From NCBI RefSeq assembly GCF_003097615.1, contig NZ_QCZG01000003.1, positions 62,001 through 126,000 on the forward strand: a stretch of DNA of 64,000 bases. The letters are read 5' to 3'. Below are positions 8,323 through 16,374 of the stretch, one piece after another. Both the position numbers and the translations under genes were made by a program. The notes beneath the pieces are model-generated. The model saw only the letters and a list, made by a program, of their open reading frames with translations, had not been told where the DNA came from and ran no database searches. This stretch comes from Pueribacillus theae (GTDB lineage Bacteria > Bacillota > Bacilli > Bacillales > UBA6769). Positions within the stretch are counted from its first letter, which is position 1; the number at the start of each line of letters is the position of its first letter.

Positions 8323-9858
8323 CTATATTTCATTCATTTGATATTTTTTAATTACTTCGTTTACCATTTCAGAAATCACATCTGTATCAACTGGGTTTTC
8401 AGGATTGATTTTGTGTAACACTTGTTCAACAATTCGTTCAACATCTTCTGACTGCTTCAAATTTTTACTTGCATTTGAATTTTGGGAAGAAACAGGTATG
8501 TCAACATCCTTAACCCCATAGGCCATTCGTTTAATATTAATTAAATGGCGAGCAGTAATGTTGTCTGATGTGATGTTTCCTCCAAATGAACCACAACCGA
8601 GCGTCATGGATGGCATCAAATTTGTCGTTGCGCCAACGGCTCCGATCGAGGAAAGAGTATTAATAAGAATCCTTGAAACTGGCATCTCAAGACCAAATTC
8701 TTTTGCCACTTGTTCATTATTCGTATGAATCGATAACGTATGTCCCCTCCCTCCCAAATTTAATAACTTCAGACAAAGTTCTTTTGCTTCTTGATAATCA
8801 TTCACCGTGTATAAAGGAAAAATCGGAGATAATTTTTCAATAGAAAAAGGAACATCCTTTCCCACTTTCGTTTCTTCTGCAATAAGTAATCTTGTTTGGG
8901 ACGGAACAGAGATTCCAGCCATGTCAGCAATTGTTACAGCATCTTTCCCTACGATTTTAGAGTTTAATTTGCCAGGTGTAGGGGAAATGATTTTTTCCAT
9001 TAATTCCTTTTCTTTTTCACTTAAAAAGTATGCTCCGTTATTTCTTAGCTCTCTAACGGCCATTTGCTTCACGTTGCGATCGATAATTAAACTTTGTTCT
9101 GTTGCACAAATTGTGCCATTATCGAATGTTTTACTATCAACGATCATTTTCACGGCGCGATCAATTTTCGCTGTTTTCTCAATGTAGGCTGGTACATTAC
9201 CAGGCCCAACACCATATGCCGGTTTACCCGAACTATACGCGGCACGTACTAATCCTCCACCACCAGTAGCTAGAACCAAACTAATATCTTTATGCTGCAT
9301 TAATTCAGTTGTTGCCATCATCGTTGGCTTAGATATCCAACCAATAATACCCTCTGGAGCACCGGCTTCAACAGCTGCTTGAAGGCAGATTTTTAATGCT
9401 TCGATTGTACAATTCACTGCACTGGGATGGGGACTGACTACAATGGCATTTCTCGTTTTTAAAGAAATTAACGTTTTGAAAATAGCTGTTGATGTTGGAT
9501 TTGTAGTCGGGATAATACCAGCGATAAGGCCATATGGTTCAGCAATTTCCACAACTTTGTTCACCGAATCTTCGTTAATGATTCCCACTGTTTTTTCATG
9601 GCGAATGGATTCATACACACTTTTGGAGCCAACTTCATTTTTTATTTTTTTATGTTCTACGACCCCCATTCCTGTTTCTTCAACCGCCATCTGTGCCAAT
9701 CGTAATGATTGATTAAAAGCAGCATCGGAAACCTTTTTGACGATTTCGTCTACTTCTTGTTGAGAGAAACGCAAATATGTTAATTGAGCTTCTTTCGCTT
9801 TTTTCACCGCTTCTCTCATTTCATGCACAGACTGTAAATCATGATCCAATGGCATCAA
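8323..9858 (-). CDS. eutE: CoA-acylating acetaldehyde dehydrogenase EutE
   Basis: A 511-residue enzyme of the aldehyde dehydrogenase superfamily that oxidises acetaldehyde with CoA and NAD to acetyl-CoA in the microcompartment lumen. Seen: the nucleotide region ATGGGGLVRAAYSSGKPAYG (197-216) and the catalytic cysteine C251 in DNGTICATEQS. After the core, residues about 450-511 add a linker and two amphipathic helices (DVERIVEQVLHKI and DVISEMVNEVIKKY) of encapsulation-peptide type, so the targeting signal is C-terminal and apparently doubled. The first codon is TTG with ATG directly after it; GGAG is 10 bases upstream. Confidence 0.93.
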   Translation of the reverse strand: MMPLDHDLQSVHEMREAVKKAKEAQLTYLRFSQQEVDEIVKKVSDAAFNQSLRLAQMAVEETGMGVVEHKKIKNEVGSKSVYESIRHEKTVGIINEDSVNKVVEIAEPYGLIAGIIPTTNPTSTAIFKTLISLKTRNAIVVSPHPSAVNCTIEALKICLQAAVEAGAPEGIIGWISKPTMMATTELMQHKDISLVLATGGGGLVRAAYSSGKPAYGVGPGNVPAYIEKTAKIDRAVKMIVDSKTFDNGTICATEQSLIIDRNVKQMAVRELRNNGAYFLSEKEKELMEKIISPTPGKLNSKIVGKDAVTIADMAGISVPSQTRLLIAEETKVGKDVPFSIEKLSPIFPLYTVNDYQEAKELCLKLLNLGGRGHTLSIHTNNEQVAKEFGLEMPVSRILINTLSSIGAVGATTNLMPSMTLGCGSFGGNITSDNITARHLINIKRMAYGVKDVDIPVSSQNSNASKNLKQSEDVERIVEQVLHKINPENPVDTDVISEMVNEVIKKYQMNEI

Positions 9859-9871
9859 AGTTACATCTCTC

Positions 9872-10121
9872 CTTTCTTCATTAGTAGAGGATGTTCAAAA
9901 AGTCCGGGAACGATAGGCTGCGAATCTCTTCGTCAGCTTGCTATTCCGTCCTCACGAATTGAAGATACTATATGCACCTGCGTCTACAAGCATTGCTTCG
10001 AAGCTTGTTTTCTCGGTGCAACTCGCAGCAAAATCATAGTAGTATCGCTCGTCGCTACGGTGCTCAAAGCTGCGCTTCCTCGACCTTCTTGCCTCTCGTT
10101 GTCCTCCTTGTTGAACACACA
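9872..10121. repeat. Intergenic repeat-like element inside the eut operon
   Basis: About 250 bases between eutE and eutL with composition and pattern unlike the flanks and no gene. Its ends carry an imperfect inverted repeat (TGTTCAAAAAGTCC on the left, GTGTTCAACAAGGAGGAC read from the right). It resembles dispersed intergenic repeats of Bacillaceae genomes, recognised from memory. It has no transposase, so it would be a small non-autonomous element. No terminator is seen, so read-through to eutE is still likely. Confidence 0.5.
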
Positions 10122-10775
10122 CTAGTAGTGAATTGGCTGTTTTGCTATTTCAATAATGCAATCGCGAAACGCGTCTGCAGCGGCTTGGCATGCGGATTGG
10201 GAGCCGGTTAGCAATCCTCCGCCAAAGTTTGTTTCAGAAGGAGGCCCAAAAAACTTTTTTAATTCAACATCCGATGCCTTCAAAGCCGCATCGAGTCCAT
10301 ACATGGCTTCAAGCGGCGGGGCAATAAGATAAGCGAGTGGTTCTCCCATCTTGATGCCTGCTTCCTTGGATAAGTAACTGCCCGTACTTGAAACAACATG
10401 CGCATAAAGTACATGCGTTTTATCTTGATTTACTGCTTCAAAGAAAGCATCATTTTCAACAGTTTGTTTTACAGCTTCCATTCCGCTCTTCACTTCATCG
10501 GGATTAGGAGCTGCAAGTATGCCAATAAACTCACCAGACAGTGGGCCTGAAGCATGATCGGCCCCGGCATAAAAAGAGCGTGCGTAAACCGCTTCTACAT
10601 CTGCCCTTTTCGTTGCTTCATCCAATGCCGTGTAGCCAATATCATCGATTGTCGTCGTAAAAATCGCAAGACTGCGATGGTATTGATTTAATTGCAATTG
10701 TCTAGCTAATCCATGATCGACATTTGGTATGAGCCGAACTGCAAGAATCTCAGCATGAACCCTCTCCAAGTTCAT
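10122..10775 (-). CDS. eutL: EutL trimeric shell protein (tandem BMC)
   Basis: A protein of 217 residues with two circularly permuted BMC domains, the EutL family, which forms trimers with a large gated central pore in the shell. Seen: LERVHAEILAVRLIPNVDHG at the N-terminus, YARSFYAGADHASGPLSGE, and the C-terminal KKFFGPPSETNFGGGLLTG loop characteristic of EutL. The start at ATG 10775 is seven bases after AGGAGGTG; the GTG three codons upstream lies inside that site. It follows eutC by 12 bases. Length agrees with the usual 215-220. Confidence 0.95.
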   Translation of the reverse strand: MNLERVHAEILAVRLIPNVDHGLARQLQLNQYHRSLAIFTTTIDDIGYTALDEATKRADVEAVYARSFYAGADHASGPLSGEFIGILAAPNPDEVKSGMEAVKQTVENDAFFEAVNQDKTHVLYAHVVSSTGSYLSKEAGIKMGEPLAYLIAPPLEAMYGLDAALKASDVELKKFFGPPSETNFGGGLLTGSQSACQAAADAFRDCIIEIAKQPIHY

Positions 10776-10787
10776 ACACTTCACCTC

Positions 10788-11807
10788 CTACCCCTCTCTT
10801 TGTACGAGTCCTACTCCACTAGCTTCATATTTTAAAATCTTTTGAACGACTGTTCCTAAATATGCACCAGCTTCTACTGGAGGAATCCCTCCCCTATGAA
10901 TATTCGAAATGACCATCCGATCCGCTTCAATCGTTCCTATTCTCGGCTCATAGCATAAATAAGCACTTAATGATTCAGCACTTACCAATCCTGGGCGTTC
11001 ACCAATTAATAAAACGACAACTTTCGGTTTTAGCAATTCCCCAACTTCATCCATTACAGCGACCCTTCCTTTATTAATAAAGAAAGGAGTCCCAACATCT
11101 ATTCCTTGACTCTTTAATGATTGCCCTAATGACAGATACACATCTTCGATATTTTTATCGATCGCTTTAGAACTAAGGCCATCTGAAACGATAATTTGGA
11201 CAGTAGGAGACTTGATACACTTTTGTTCAAGCAACTGCTTTGCTTCGTCTGACAGTTTTCGGCCAAAATCAGGACGGCGAATGTACACCTCCTTATCGTC
11301 CACTTTCGTATTTACTGAGAACAGGTTTAACTTTTTCAAAATTTCTTCATCCACATGACCGTACACAGCATCGACAGCCGCAGCATGGTCGAAACGGAAT
11401 TTTAACCATGTTTTCGTCTTTGGCCGTAAGCCCGCTCTTCCGATCCCAATCCTTGCAGGTGTTTTATTTACTAGATTCATAAGTTCATCCGGATGGATTG
11501 GATTTTCAATTCCGATTGTATTTTCAATCATGTCGTCTGTTGTGTTTTCTTTACGTTTGTCCGAACTAGACTTTTCCTTTTCCGCTTCCACCGTTTTATT
11601 GTTATAAAGCTTTACGGTTGGTTTATCATTCGATTCATCTTGAAATGGTTGAAAAGGAGGCGTAGTTAAATTTGTTACTTCTGGTTTAGGTGTACCGTGG
11701 TTCCAAAACTTAACAGTCACATCTCTTGTTTCATCTCTCCTTATCCCACTTTCGCTCATTTTACTTAATATCATTTTCGTAACCTTTTCCACCAACTCAC
11801 GATCCAC
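10788..11807 (-). CDS. eutC: Ethanolamine ammonia-lyase small subunit
   Basis: The small subunit of adenosylcobalamin-dependent ethanolamine ammonia-lyase, which with EutB cleaves ethanolamine to acetaldehyde and ammonia. The conserved core (ARIGIGRAGLRPKTKTWLKFR, later IVVSDGLSSKA-like QIIVSDGLSSKAIDK, VVLLIGERPGL, and RGGIPPVEAGAYLG) starts near residue 120. The first 110 residues are an extension: an amphipathic helix DRELVEKVTKMILSKM, probably an encapsulation peptide, and a charged linker. Start chosen at GTG 11807, nine bases after AGGAG; the upstream TTG touches the ribosome site. Four bases separate it from eutB's stop region. Confidence 0.94.
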   Translation of the reverse strand: MDRELVEKVTKMILSKMSESGIRRDETRDVTVKFWNHGTPKPEVTNLTTPPFQPFQDESNDKPTVKLYNNKTVEAEKEKSSSDKRKENTTDDMIENTIGIENPIHPDELMNLVNKTPARIGIGRAGLRPKTKTWLKFRFDHAAAVDAVYGHVDEEILKKLNLFSVNTKVDDKEVYIRRPDFGRKLSDEAKQLLEQKCIKSPTVQIIVSDGLSSKAIDKNIEDVYLSLGQSLKSQGIDVGTPFFINKGRVAVMDEVGELLKPKVVVLLIGERPGLVSAESLSAYLCYEPRIGTIEADRMVISNIHRGGIPPVEAGAYLGTVVQKILKYEASGVGLVQREG

Positions 11808-11819
11808 TCTAACCAACTC

Positions 11820-13184
11820 CTATCGTGTAAAAATGGTTGGATCCCCAGCCAGCTTGCTTAGTTTTCCATTTTCAAAGATCCCCATCTTTTCAAGCCATTG
11901 TTCAAACAGCGGCGCCGGTCGCTTTTTCATCGTTTGCCTCAACGCAGCAACATCGTGATAACTCATCGATTGATAATTAAGCATACAATCATCCCCCATA
12001 GGTGTCGCGATAATGAAATTTACACCAGCGGCTGTAAGCAGTACGCCCAAATTTTCAATATCATTTTGATCCGCTTTAATGTGATTCGTATAACAAATGT
12101 CAACTCCCATTGGAATGCAATGCATTTTGCCCATAAAATGATCTTCTAGCCCAGCTCTTATCACTTGTTTGTTATCATATAAATATTCCGGCCCTATAAA
12201 TCCAACAACTGTATTTACGATGTAAGGATCATAGTAGCGGGCAAATCCATAGTTTCTAGATTCTAGCGTCATTTGGTCAATCCCAAAATGCGCTTCTGCC
12301 GACAATTCCGAACCTTGCCCTGTTTCAAAGTACAAACGTTGCGGGCCAGTTCCTGTCCCGAGTGTTAATGCCATGTCATTTGCTTCTTCCAGGAGGGATG
12401 CGCTTATGCCAAATGAACGGTTAGCCGCTTCCGTCCCCGCGATACTTTGGAAAATCATGTCCGCTGGAGCACCTTGTTCAATCGCTTTCATTTGAGCAGT
12501 GACATGTGCCAATACACAATTTTGACTTGGGACAGACCACTCTTGAATAAAATCATGTGTTGCATGCAAAAGCCGCTTTACGCTTTCGACGGAATCATCG
12601 ACTGGATTAATGCCGATAACCGCATCTCCGATTCCGTATGAAAGTCCTTCCTTTAAAGAAGCGATCATCCCTTCCACATTATCGGTTGGATGGTTTGGTT
12701 GAAGCCTTGAAGCAAGCACTCCTTTTTGACCAATTGTAATATTACATTTTGATAAAACTTCTAGTTTGTCAGCGGCATGTACAAGATCCAAGTTAGACAT
12801 CAGCTTTGCCGCAGCAGCAATCATTTCACTGTTTAACCCTCGACTGAGACGTTTTAAATCTTCGCCTGTTGTAGCATCATTTAAAATATATTCTCTTAAT
12901 TCAGCAACCGACCAATTTTTAATTGATTGATAGATCGGTTCATTGATTTGGCTCTCAATTATTTTTGATACTTCATCTTCTTCTGGCGGGAGCAACGGAT
13001 GGTTTCGAATATCAGCTAATGTTAAATCACTTAGTACTTCTTTCGCAGCAATTCTTTCTTGTACAGTTTCCGCCGCAATACCGGCCAATCGATCACCAGA
13101 TTTTTCCTCATTTGCTTTGGCAAACAAATCTTTTAAAGAAGAAAATTGATAGACATTTCCAAATAGCGTTGTCTTTAAATTCAA
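11820..13184 (-). CDS. eutB: Ethanolamine ammonia-lyase large subunit
   Basis: A 454-residue catalytic subunit carrying the TIM barrel that holds substrate above cobalamin. Length equals the family norm. Recognisable blocks are LSRGLNSEMIAAAAKLMSN, GVLASRLQPNHPTDN, GYGIGDAVIGINPV-like YGIGDAVIGINPVDDS, and ALTLGTGTGPQRLYFETGQG in pieces, all typical of EutB. The start codon is TTG at 13184 with AAAGGAG about 12 bases upstream. It lies between eutA (18 bases upstream) and eutC. The enzyme needs adenosylcobalamin, but no eutT adenosyltransferase is found in the window. Confidence 0.96.
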   Translation of the reverse strand: MNLKTTLFGNVYQFSSLKDLFAKANEEKSGDRLAGIAAETVQERIAAKEVLSDLTLADIRNHPLLPPEEDEVSKIIESQINEPIYQSIKNWSVAELREYILNDATTGEDLKRLSRGLNSEMIAAAAKLMSNLDLVHAADKLEVLSKCNITIGQKGVLASRLQPNHPTDNVEGMIASLKEGLSYGIGDAVIGINPVDDSVESVKRLLHATHDFIQEWSVPSQNCVLAHVTAQMKAIEQGAPADMIFQSIAGTEAANRSFGISASLLEEANDMALTLGTGTGPQRLYFETGQGSELSAEAHFGIDQMTLESRNYGFARYYDPYIVNTVVGFIGPEYLYDNKQVIRAGLEDHFMGKMHCIPMGVDICYTNHIKADQNDIENLGVLLTAAGVNFIIATPMGDDCMLNYQSMSYHDVAALRQTMKKRPAPLFEQWLEKMGIFENGKLSKLAGDPTIFTR

Positions 13185-13202
13185 ATCTTTGAAGCTCCTT
13201 TC

Positions 13203-14648
13203 TTACCCATGGAAAGTGAGTGTTTTAATAACGACTGGGACAACTCCTGTTTGTAACTCTTGGCCAATATCAAGGTAATCCCCGTGTTCTACTTGAATTT
13301 GATCAATACAGATAACACTTTGCTCTTTCGATTGAACATTCAACGTTTGACCCAGTGCTTTCGCATGATCACTTTCCAGCACGATGACTAAAGGTTGGTT
13401 TTGATGTGGTTTTATTTTTATTGCATCTAATAAAACAGAGGCTAATTGTTGAACTTCGCAAAAACGTAAATAAGGAACATCAGTTAAACAGAGTGCGAAA
13501 TTTTGGCCTTCCCGCTGAGGGTCAAAGATTTCAATCGCTTCTTCCATCGCCCTTGCTATTTTTTGCAAGCCTTTTTCAAAATCATGCTCCAAACAAATTT
13601 GATAAACTGGCAGATTTTTTATCGGTAAGTTTTCAGTTTCGACCTGAATCGTTGCTCCGCTAATTTCAGTTGTTTGCGTTCCTGCTCCAAGTACCGTCGC
13701 TCTTACTGTCTCCGTGGGGACTATCCAATCCCAGTTCATCAAATCCGAATTTTCTTTTAAGGATGTCGCAAGTAGAACCCCTATGTCGTGATATTGATTA
13801 TGAAGAAGTTGTTGATTATCTAGTTGATAAATACAATCTCCAACCCCACCAGAAAACATAATTGCCTCCACACTCTCAGTCCAATTCGGTTCATGACCTA
13901 AAAGAAGGATTTTGTCAGTTTCAGTTAATCTTTTTTGTAACATTCTCGCAATAACAGACGCCATAAAATCTGTTAATTTTTTCAAATTACTTTCTTCATA
14001 CTGTTGGCCTTTTTGTAAGTCAATGCCTATTGTTTGGAGTAATTTTTTTACAGGCAAAGAGACATTTTGGATCTGATGCTCTTCAAATTCAACCAACCTA
14101 CCACCAATATGCAATGTACACGTACCGCACAATTTTCCGAAACGATAGACTGCTACATTCGTTGTTCCACCGCCGATATCGATATTGGCAATCGTTTTTT
14201 CCGTTTTTTTTGAATAGTCATAGGCACCCGAACCTTTCGCAGCAATCATACTTTCTAAATCAGGACCTGCAGTTGCAACGAGAAATTCTCCCGCATGGTT
14301 CGATAAGTGGTGAATCATTTCTTCGGCGTTTGTTTTCGTCGCTGTCTCACCTGTAATAATGACCGCTCCAGTTTTTATATCGCGAGAACTTACCCCTGCC
14401 TTTTCGTACTCATTTTTTACAATTTCTTCCACTTTATCCATATCAATTGTTGTAGGAGATAAGAGTGGTGTACGATGAATCGGACTTCGATAAATAATTT
14501 CCTTATCGATAATCTCTATTCTTGGCATATGTGCCCCGCCTGCCGTATTCATTAACGAAAATTTGCTAATGATCACCTTTGTGGTACTTGTTCCAATATC
14601 GATACCGGCGCTGATCATTTCTTCTTTTTGCGGATTGTAATGTTTCAA
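13203..14648 (-). CDS. eutA: Ethanolamine ammonia-lyase reactivating factor EutA
   Basis: A 481-residue ATP-dependent chaperone of the actin/HSP70-like fold that swaps damaged cobalamin out of EutBC. Seen: the phosphate-1 loop SAGIDIGTSTTKVIISKF (13-30), the second loop ANIDIGGGTTNVAVYRFG (about 157-174), and MFSGGVGDCIY near 277. The start is TTG at 14648 with AAAGGAG about 10 bases upstream. It is the first gene after the terminator/antitermination leader at 14752-14814, so its expression, and that of all downstream eut genes, probably depends on EutV. Confidence 0.94.
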   Translation of the reverse strand: MKHYNPQKEEMISAGIDIGTSTTKVIISKFSLMNTAGGAHMPRIEIIDKEIIYRSPIHRTPLLSPTTIDMDKVEEIVKNEYEKAGVSSRDIKTGAVIITGETATKTNAEEMIHHLSNHAGEFLVATAGPDLESMIAAKGSGAYDYSKKTEKTIANIDIGGGTTNVAVYRFGKLCGTCTLHIGGRLVEFEEHQIQNVSLPVKKLLQTIGIDLQKGQQYEESNLKKLTDFMASVIARMLQKRLTETDKILLLGHEPNWTESVEAIMFSGGVGDCIYQLDNQQLLHNQYHDIGVLLATSLKENSDLMNWDWIVPTETVRATVLGAGTQTTEISGATIQVETENLPIKNLPVYQICLEHDFEKGLQKIARAMEEAIEIFDPQREGQNFALCLTDVPYLRFCEVQQLASVLLDAIKIKPHQNQPLVIVLESDHAKALGQTLNVQSKEQSVICIDQIQVEHGDYLDIGQELQTGVVPVVIKTLTFHG

Positions 14649-14751
14649 AGTTTACAACTCCTTTAAAGAAAAACACTGACACATCTTTCTTAGAGGTGAG
14701 AGGTTAGACGTAATTAAATTGATAAACTGCCAATTTATACTTTTTCCTACA

Positions 14752-14814
14752 ATACAAGAAAAGGCGCCTTATACGAACTATCGCTCTGGATAGTTGTATA
14801 AGGCGCCTTTGCCT
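14752..14814 (-). promoter_or_regulatory. ANTAR-controlled terminator/antiterminator leader before eutA
   Basis: On the minus strand a long stem (arms 14789-14810 and 14760-14782, one bulge, loop of six) is followed by TTTTCTTGT, a strong terminator between eutP and eutA. Overlapping its 5' arm is a small hairpin at 14814-14801 with stem AGGC/GCCT and six-base loop AAAGGC. A hexaloop with A at position 1 and G at position 4 is what ANTAR proteins such as EutV recognise, and forming it would break the terminator stem. Only this one hairpin of the expected pair was found. Phosphorylated EutV binding is inferred from the family. Confidence 0.72.
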
Positions 14815-14872
14815 AAGTCATTCCGTTTCTTATTTACATTTTAAGTTTAACGTTATTATAAGTGATGGTTCC

Positions 14873-15379
14873 CTACTTGTAAAGGGTTTCATGGAAAAAA
14901 ATATCGTTAGATTGATTGGTTAAAACATAGTCTTTCATTTCCTGCATCGTATTGCATTTTACTAGATCTCGAATCTCTTTTAATCCTTTTTTTTCTAAAG
15001 AGGAAGATACAATAATCGGGCCTCTTGTTATAGCCCGTTTTAATTGTTCAATGGCCAAATCGACATTTGCAGCCTCTGAATCCGCTTTTGTTACGACGCC
15101 TATTGGCAGCTTTGTAAAACCGCCGCTAAACCCTGGAGGAAAAATCGATTTTTTATTCGTTGCATCCTGCAAATATAAAATATGGGTGACTTCAAGGGAA
15201 GTTGCCATAATATTTTTATAAAATAACGGGTTTTCAGTATACTCCCCGGGTGTATCAACAATCCAATCATAATAAGTTAAAGATTGTGTCTTCCTCGCCT
15301 CGATCTTGTTTTCCAGTAAGGCATGTGTTAGCGTCGATTTCCCGGCACCAATTGAACCGATTAGCATTGCGCGATTCAT
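14873..15379 (-). CDS. eutP: EutP P-loop protein of ethanolamine utilisation
   Basis: A 168-residue small GTPase-like protein. Walker A GSIGAGKST (8-16), switch-type DTPGEYTENP (about 43-52) and the base-specificity motif TKAD (about 98) are all present. EutP of Salmonella has been reported to act as an acetate kinase, which would draw ATP from the acetyl-phosphate made by PduL; whether this one does so is inferred. It follows eutS by about 30 bases, and its stop lies about 60 bases before the terminator leader in front of eutA. Confidence 0.92.
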   Translation of the reverse strand: MNRAMLIGSIGAGKSTLTHALLENKIEARKTQSLTYYDWIVDTPGEYTENPLFYKNIMATSLEVTHILYLQDATNKKSIFPPGFSGGFTKLPIGVVTKADSEAANVDLAIEQLKRAITRGPIIVSSSLEKKGLKEIRDLVKCNTMQEMKDYVLTNQSNDIFFHETLYK

Positions 15380-15409
15380 AAGAGCCTACCTTTCTTCATT
15401 TAGTTTGTC

Positions 15410-15751
15410 TTAAGATTTCGTAATAGAGGATGGGGTATATCCGAGCGTTTCTGAAAGAAAGCGATTGATTTCCTTCATCGCCATTTCCACTTCAGATACA
15501 CTTCCAACGATTACTAAACTTCCTGTGAAGCGATCAAGAAAACCGATTGATACGTTTGCTGCTTTTGTAGCTAAATCTCCTGCTATGATCACTGTTTCAC
15601 TAGGTGTTAATGTTAAAATACCGAGGGCTCCCGATTGTTGAATTCCTAACTTTTCAAACATATCTGCGTCAGGATTGGCAATTAAATGACTTAATGTCAC
15701 TTGCTTCCCCGGGACAAACTCTTGAATGAACCGCTTTTTTTCTTCATTCAT
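15410..15751 (-). CDS. eutS: EutS BMC shell protein
   Basis: A 113-residue BMC-domain protein of the EutS/PduU type, a bent hexamer thought to lie at facet edges. The N-terminus [22 protein letters not shown] and the core [21 protein letters not shown] match the family. GTAGGAGG is well spaced before the ATG. It follows eutV by about 50 bases and leads eutP, so the order is regulators, eutS, eutP, then the terminator-controlled main operon. Confidence 0.94.
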   Translation of the reverse strand: MNEEKKRFIQEFVPGKQVTLSHLIANPDADMFEKLGIQQSGALGILTLTPSETVIIAGDLATKAANVSIGFLDRFTGSLVIVGSVSEVEMAMKEINRFLSETLGYTPSSITKS

Positions 15752-15799
15752 TATGAAATCCTCCTACGTCATCCAAACACCTTTACAAACAACTAAATT

Positions 15800-16372
15800 T
15801 TAAGAGCTGTATTTTGTTAAAATAGATTTTGCTATTTTATCTAATGGCACTTGTTTATCCATGCTTATTTTTCTCATTTTTCTATGTGCATCTTCTTCGG
15901 TTAACTGAAATCGGTCCATTAAAATCCCTTTTGCTTTTTCAACAACCTTTCTACTTTTTAACTTACTATCTAGTTCAACCAGTTTTTCTTTATACGTGTT
16001 TGCATTTTCTGCTTGTTTCAACGCTATTTCTACAGCAGGTATTAGATTCGATTCATTAATGGGCTTTACTAAGTAACCAAATATATTTGCGTTCTTTGCT
16101 TTATCTACAAACTCACGCTGGCTGTATGCTGTCAAGAGAACGATAGGTATATTATATTTAGAAGAAATAATTTCACTAGCTTTCAATCCATTTAATTTAG
16201 GCATCTTAATATCCATGATAATAAGATCTGGTTTTAAGGAGTGTAACATTTCAATCGCTTTTTCACCATTATTTGCTTCGCCAATCACTTCGTATCCAGC
16301 CTCTTTTAACATAAGCGAGACATCCAATCGAACGATCGACTCATCTTCAACAATCAAAATTTTTTTAGCCAT
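15800..16372 (-). CDS. eutV: EutV response regulator with ANTAR RNA-binding domain
   Basis: A 190-residue antiterminator. The receiver domain holds the phospho-acceptor D54 (LIIMDIKMP), acidic pair E9-D10 and the LTAYSQ and VKPI segments. A coiled-coil linker leads to the ANTAR domain at about 133-187 (RKVVEKAKGILMDRFQLTEE). Phosphorylated ANTAR regulators bind paired hexaloop hairpins in nascent RNA and prevent terminators. It follows eutW with two bases between stop and start. A matching hairpin lies before eutA, and a second copy lies far away at 29428-29442. Confidence 0.95.
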   Translation of the reverse strand: MAKKILIVEDESIVRLDVSLMLKEAGYEVIGEANNGEKAIEMLHSLKPDLIIMDIKMPKLNGLKASEIISSKYNIPIVLLTAYSQREFVDKAKNANIFGYLVKPINESNLIPAVEIALKQAENANTYKEKLVELDSKLKSRKVVEKAKGILMDRFQLTEEDAHRKMRKISMDKQVPLDKIAKSILTKYSS

Positions 16373-16374
16373 TT

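Noticed and set aside
9841-10211. Two plus-strand frames of 79-94 codons between eutE and eutL
   Set aside because: They lie in the repeat-like element and overlap eutE or eutL; no start signals.
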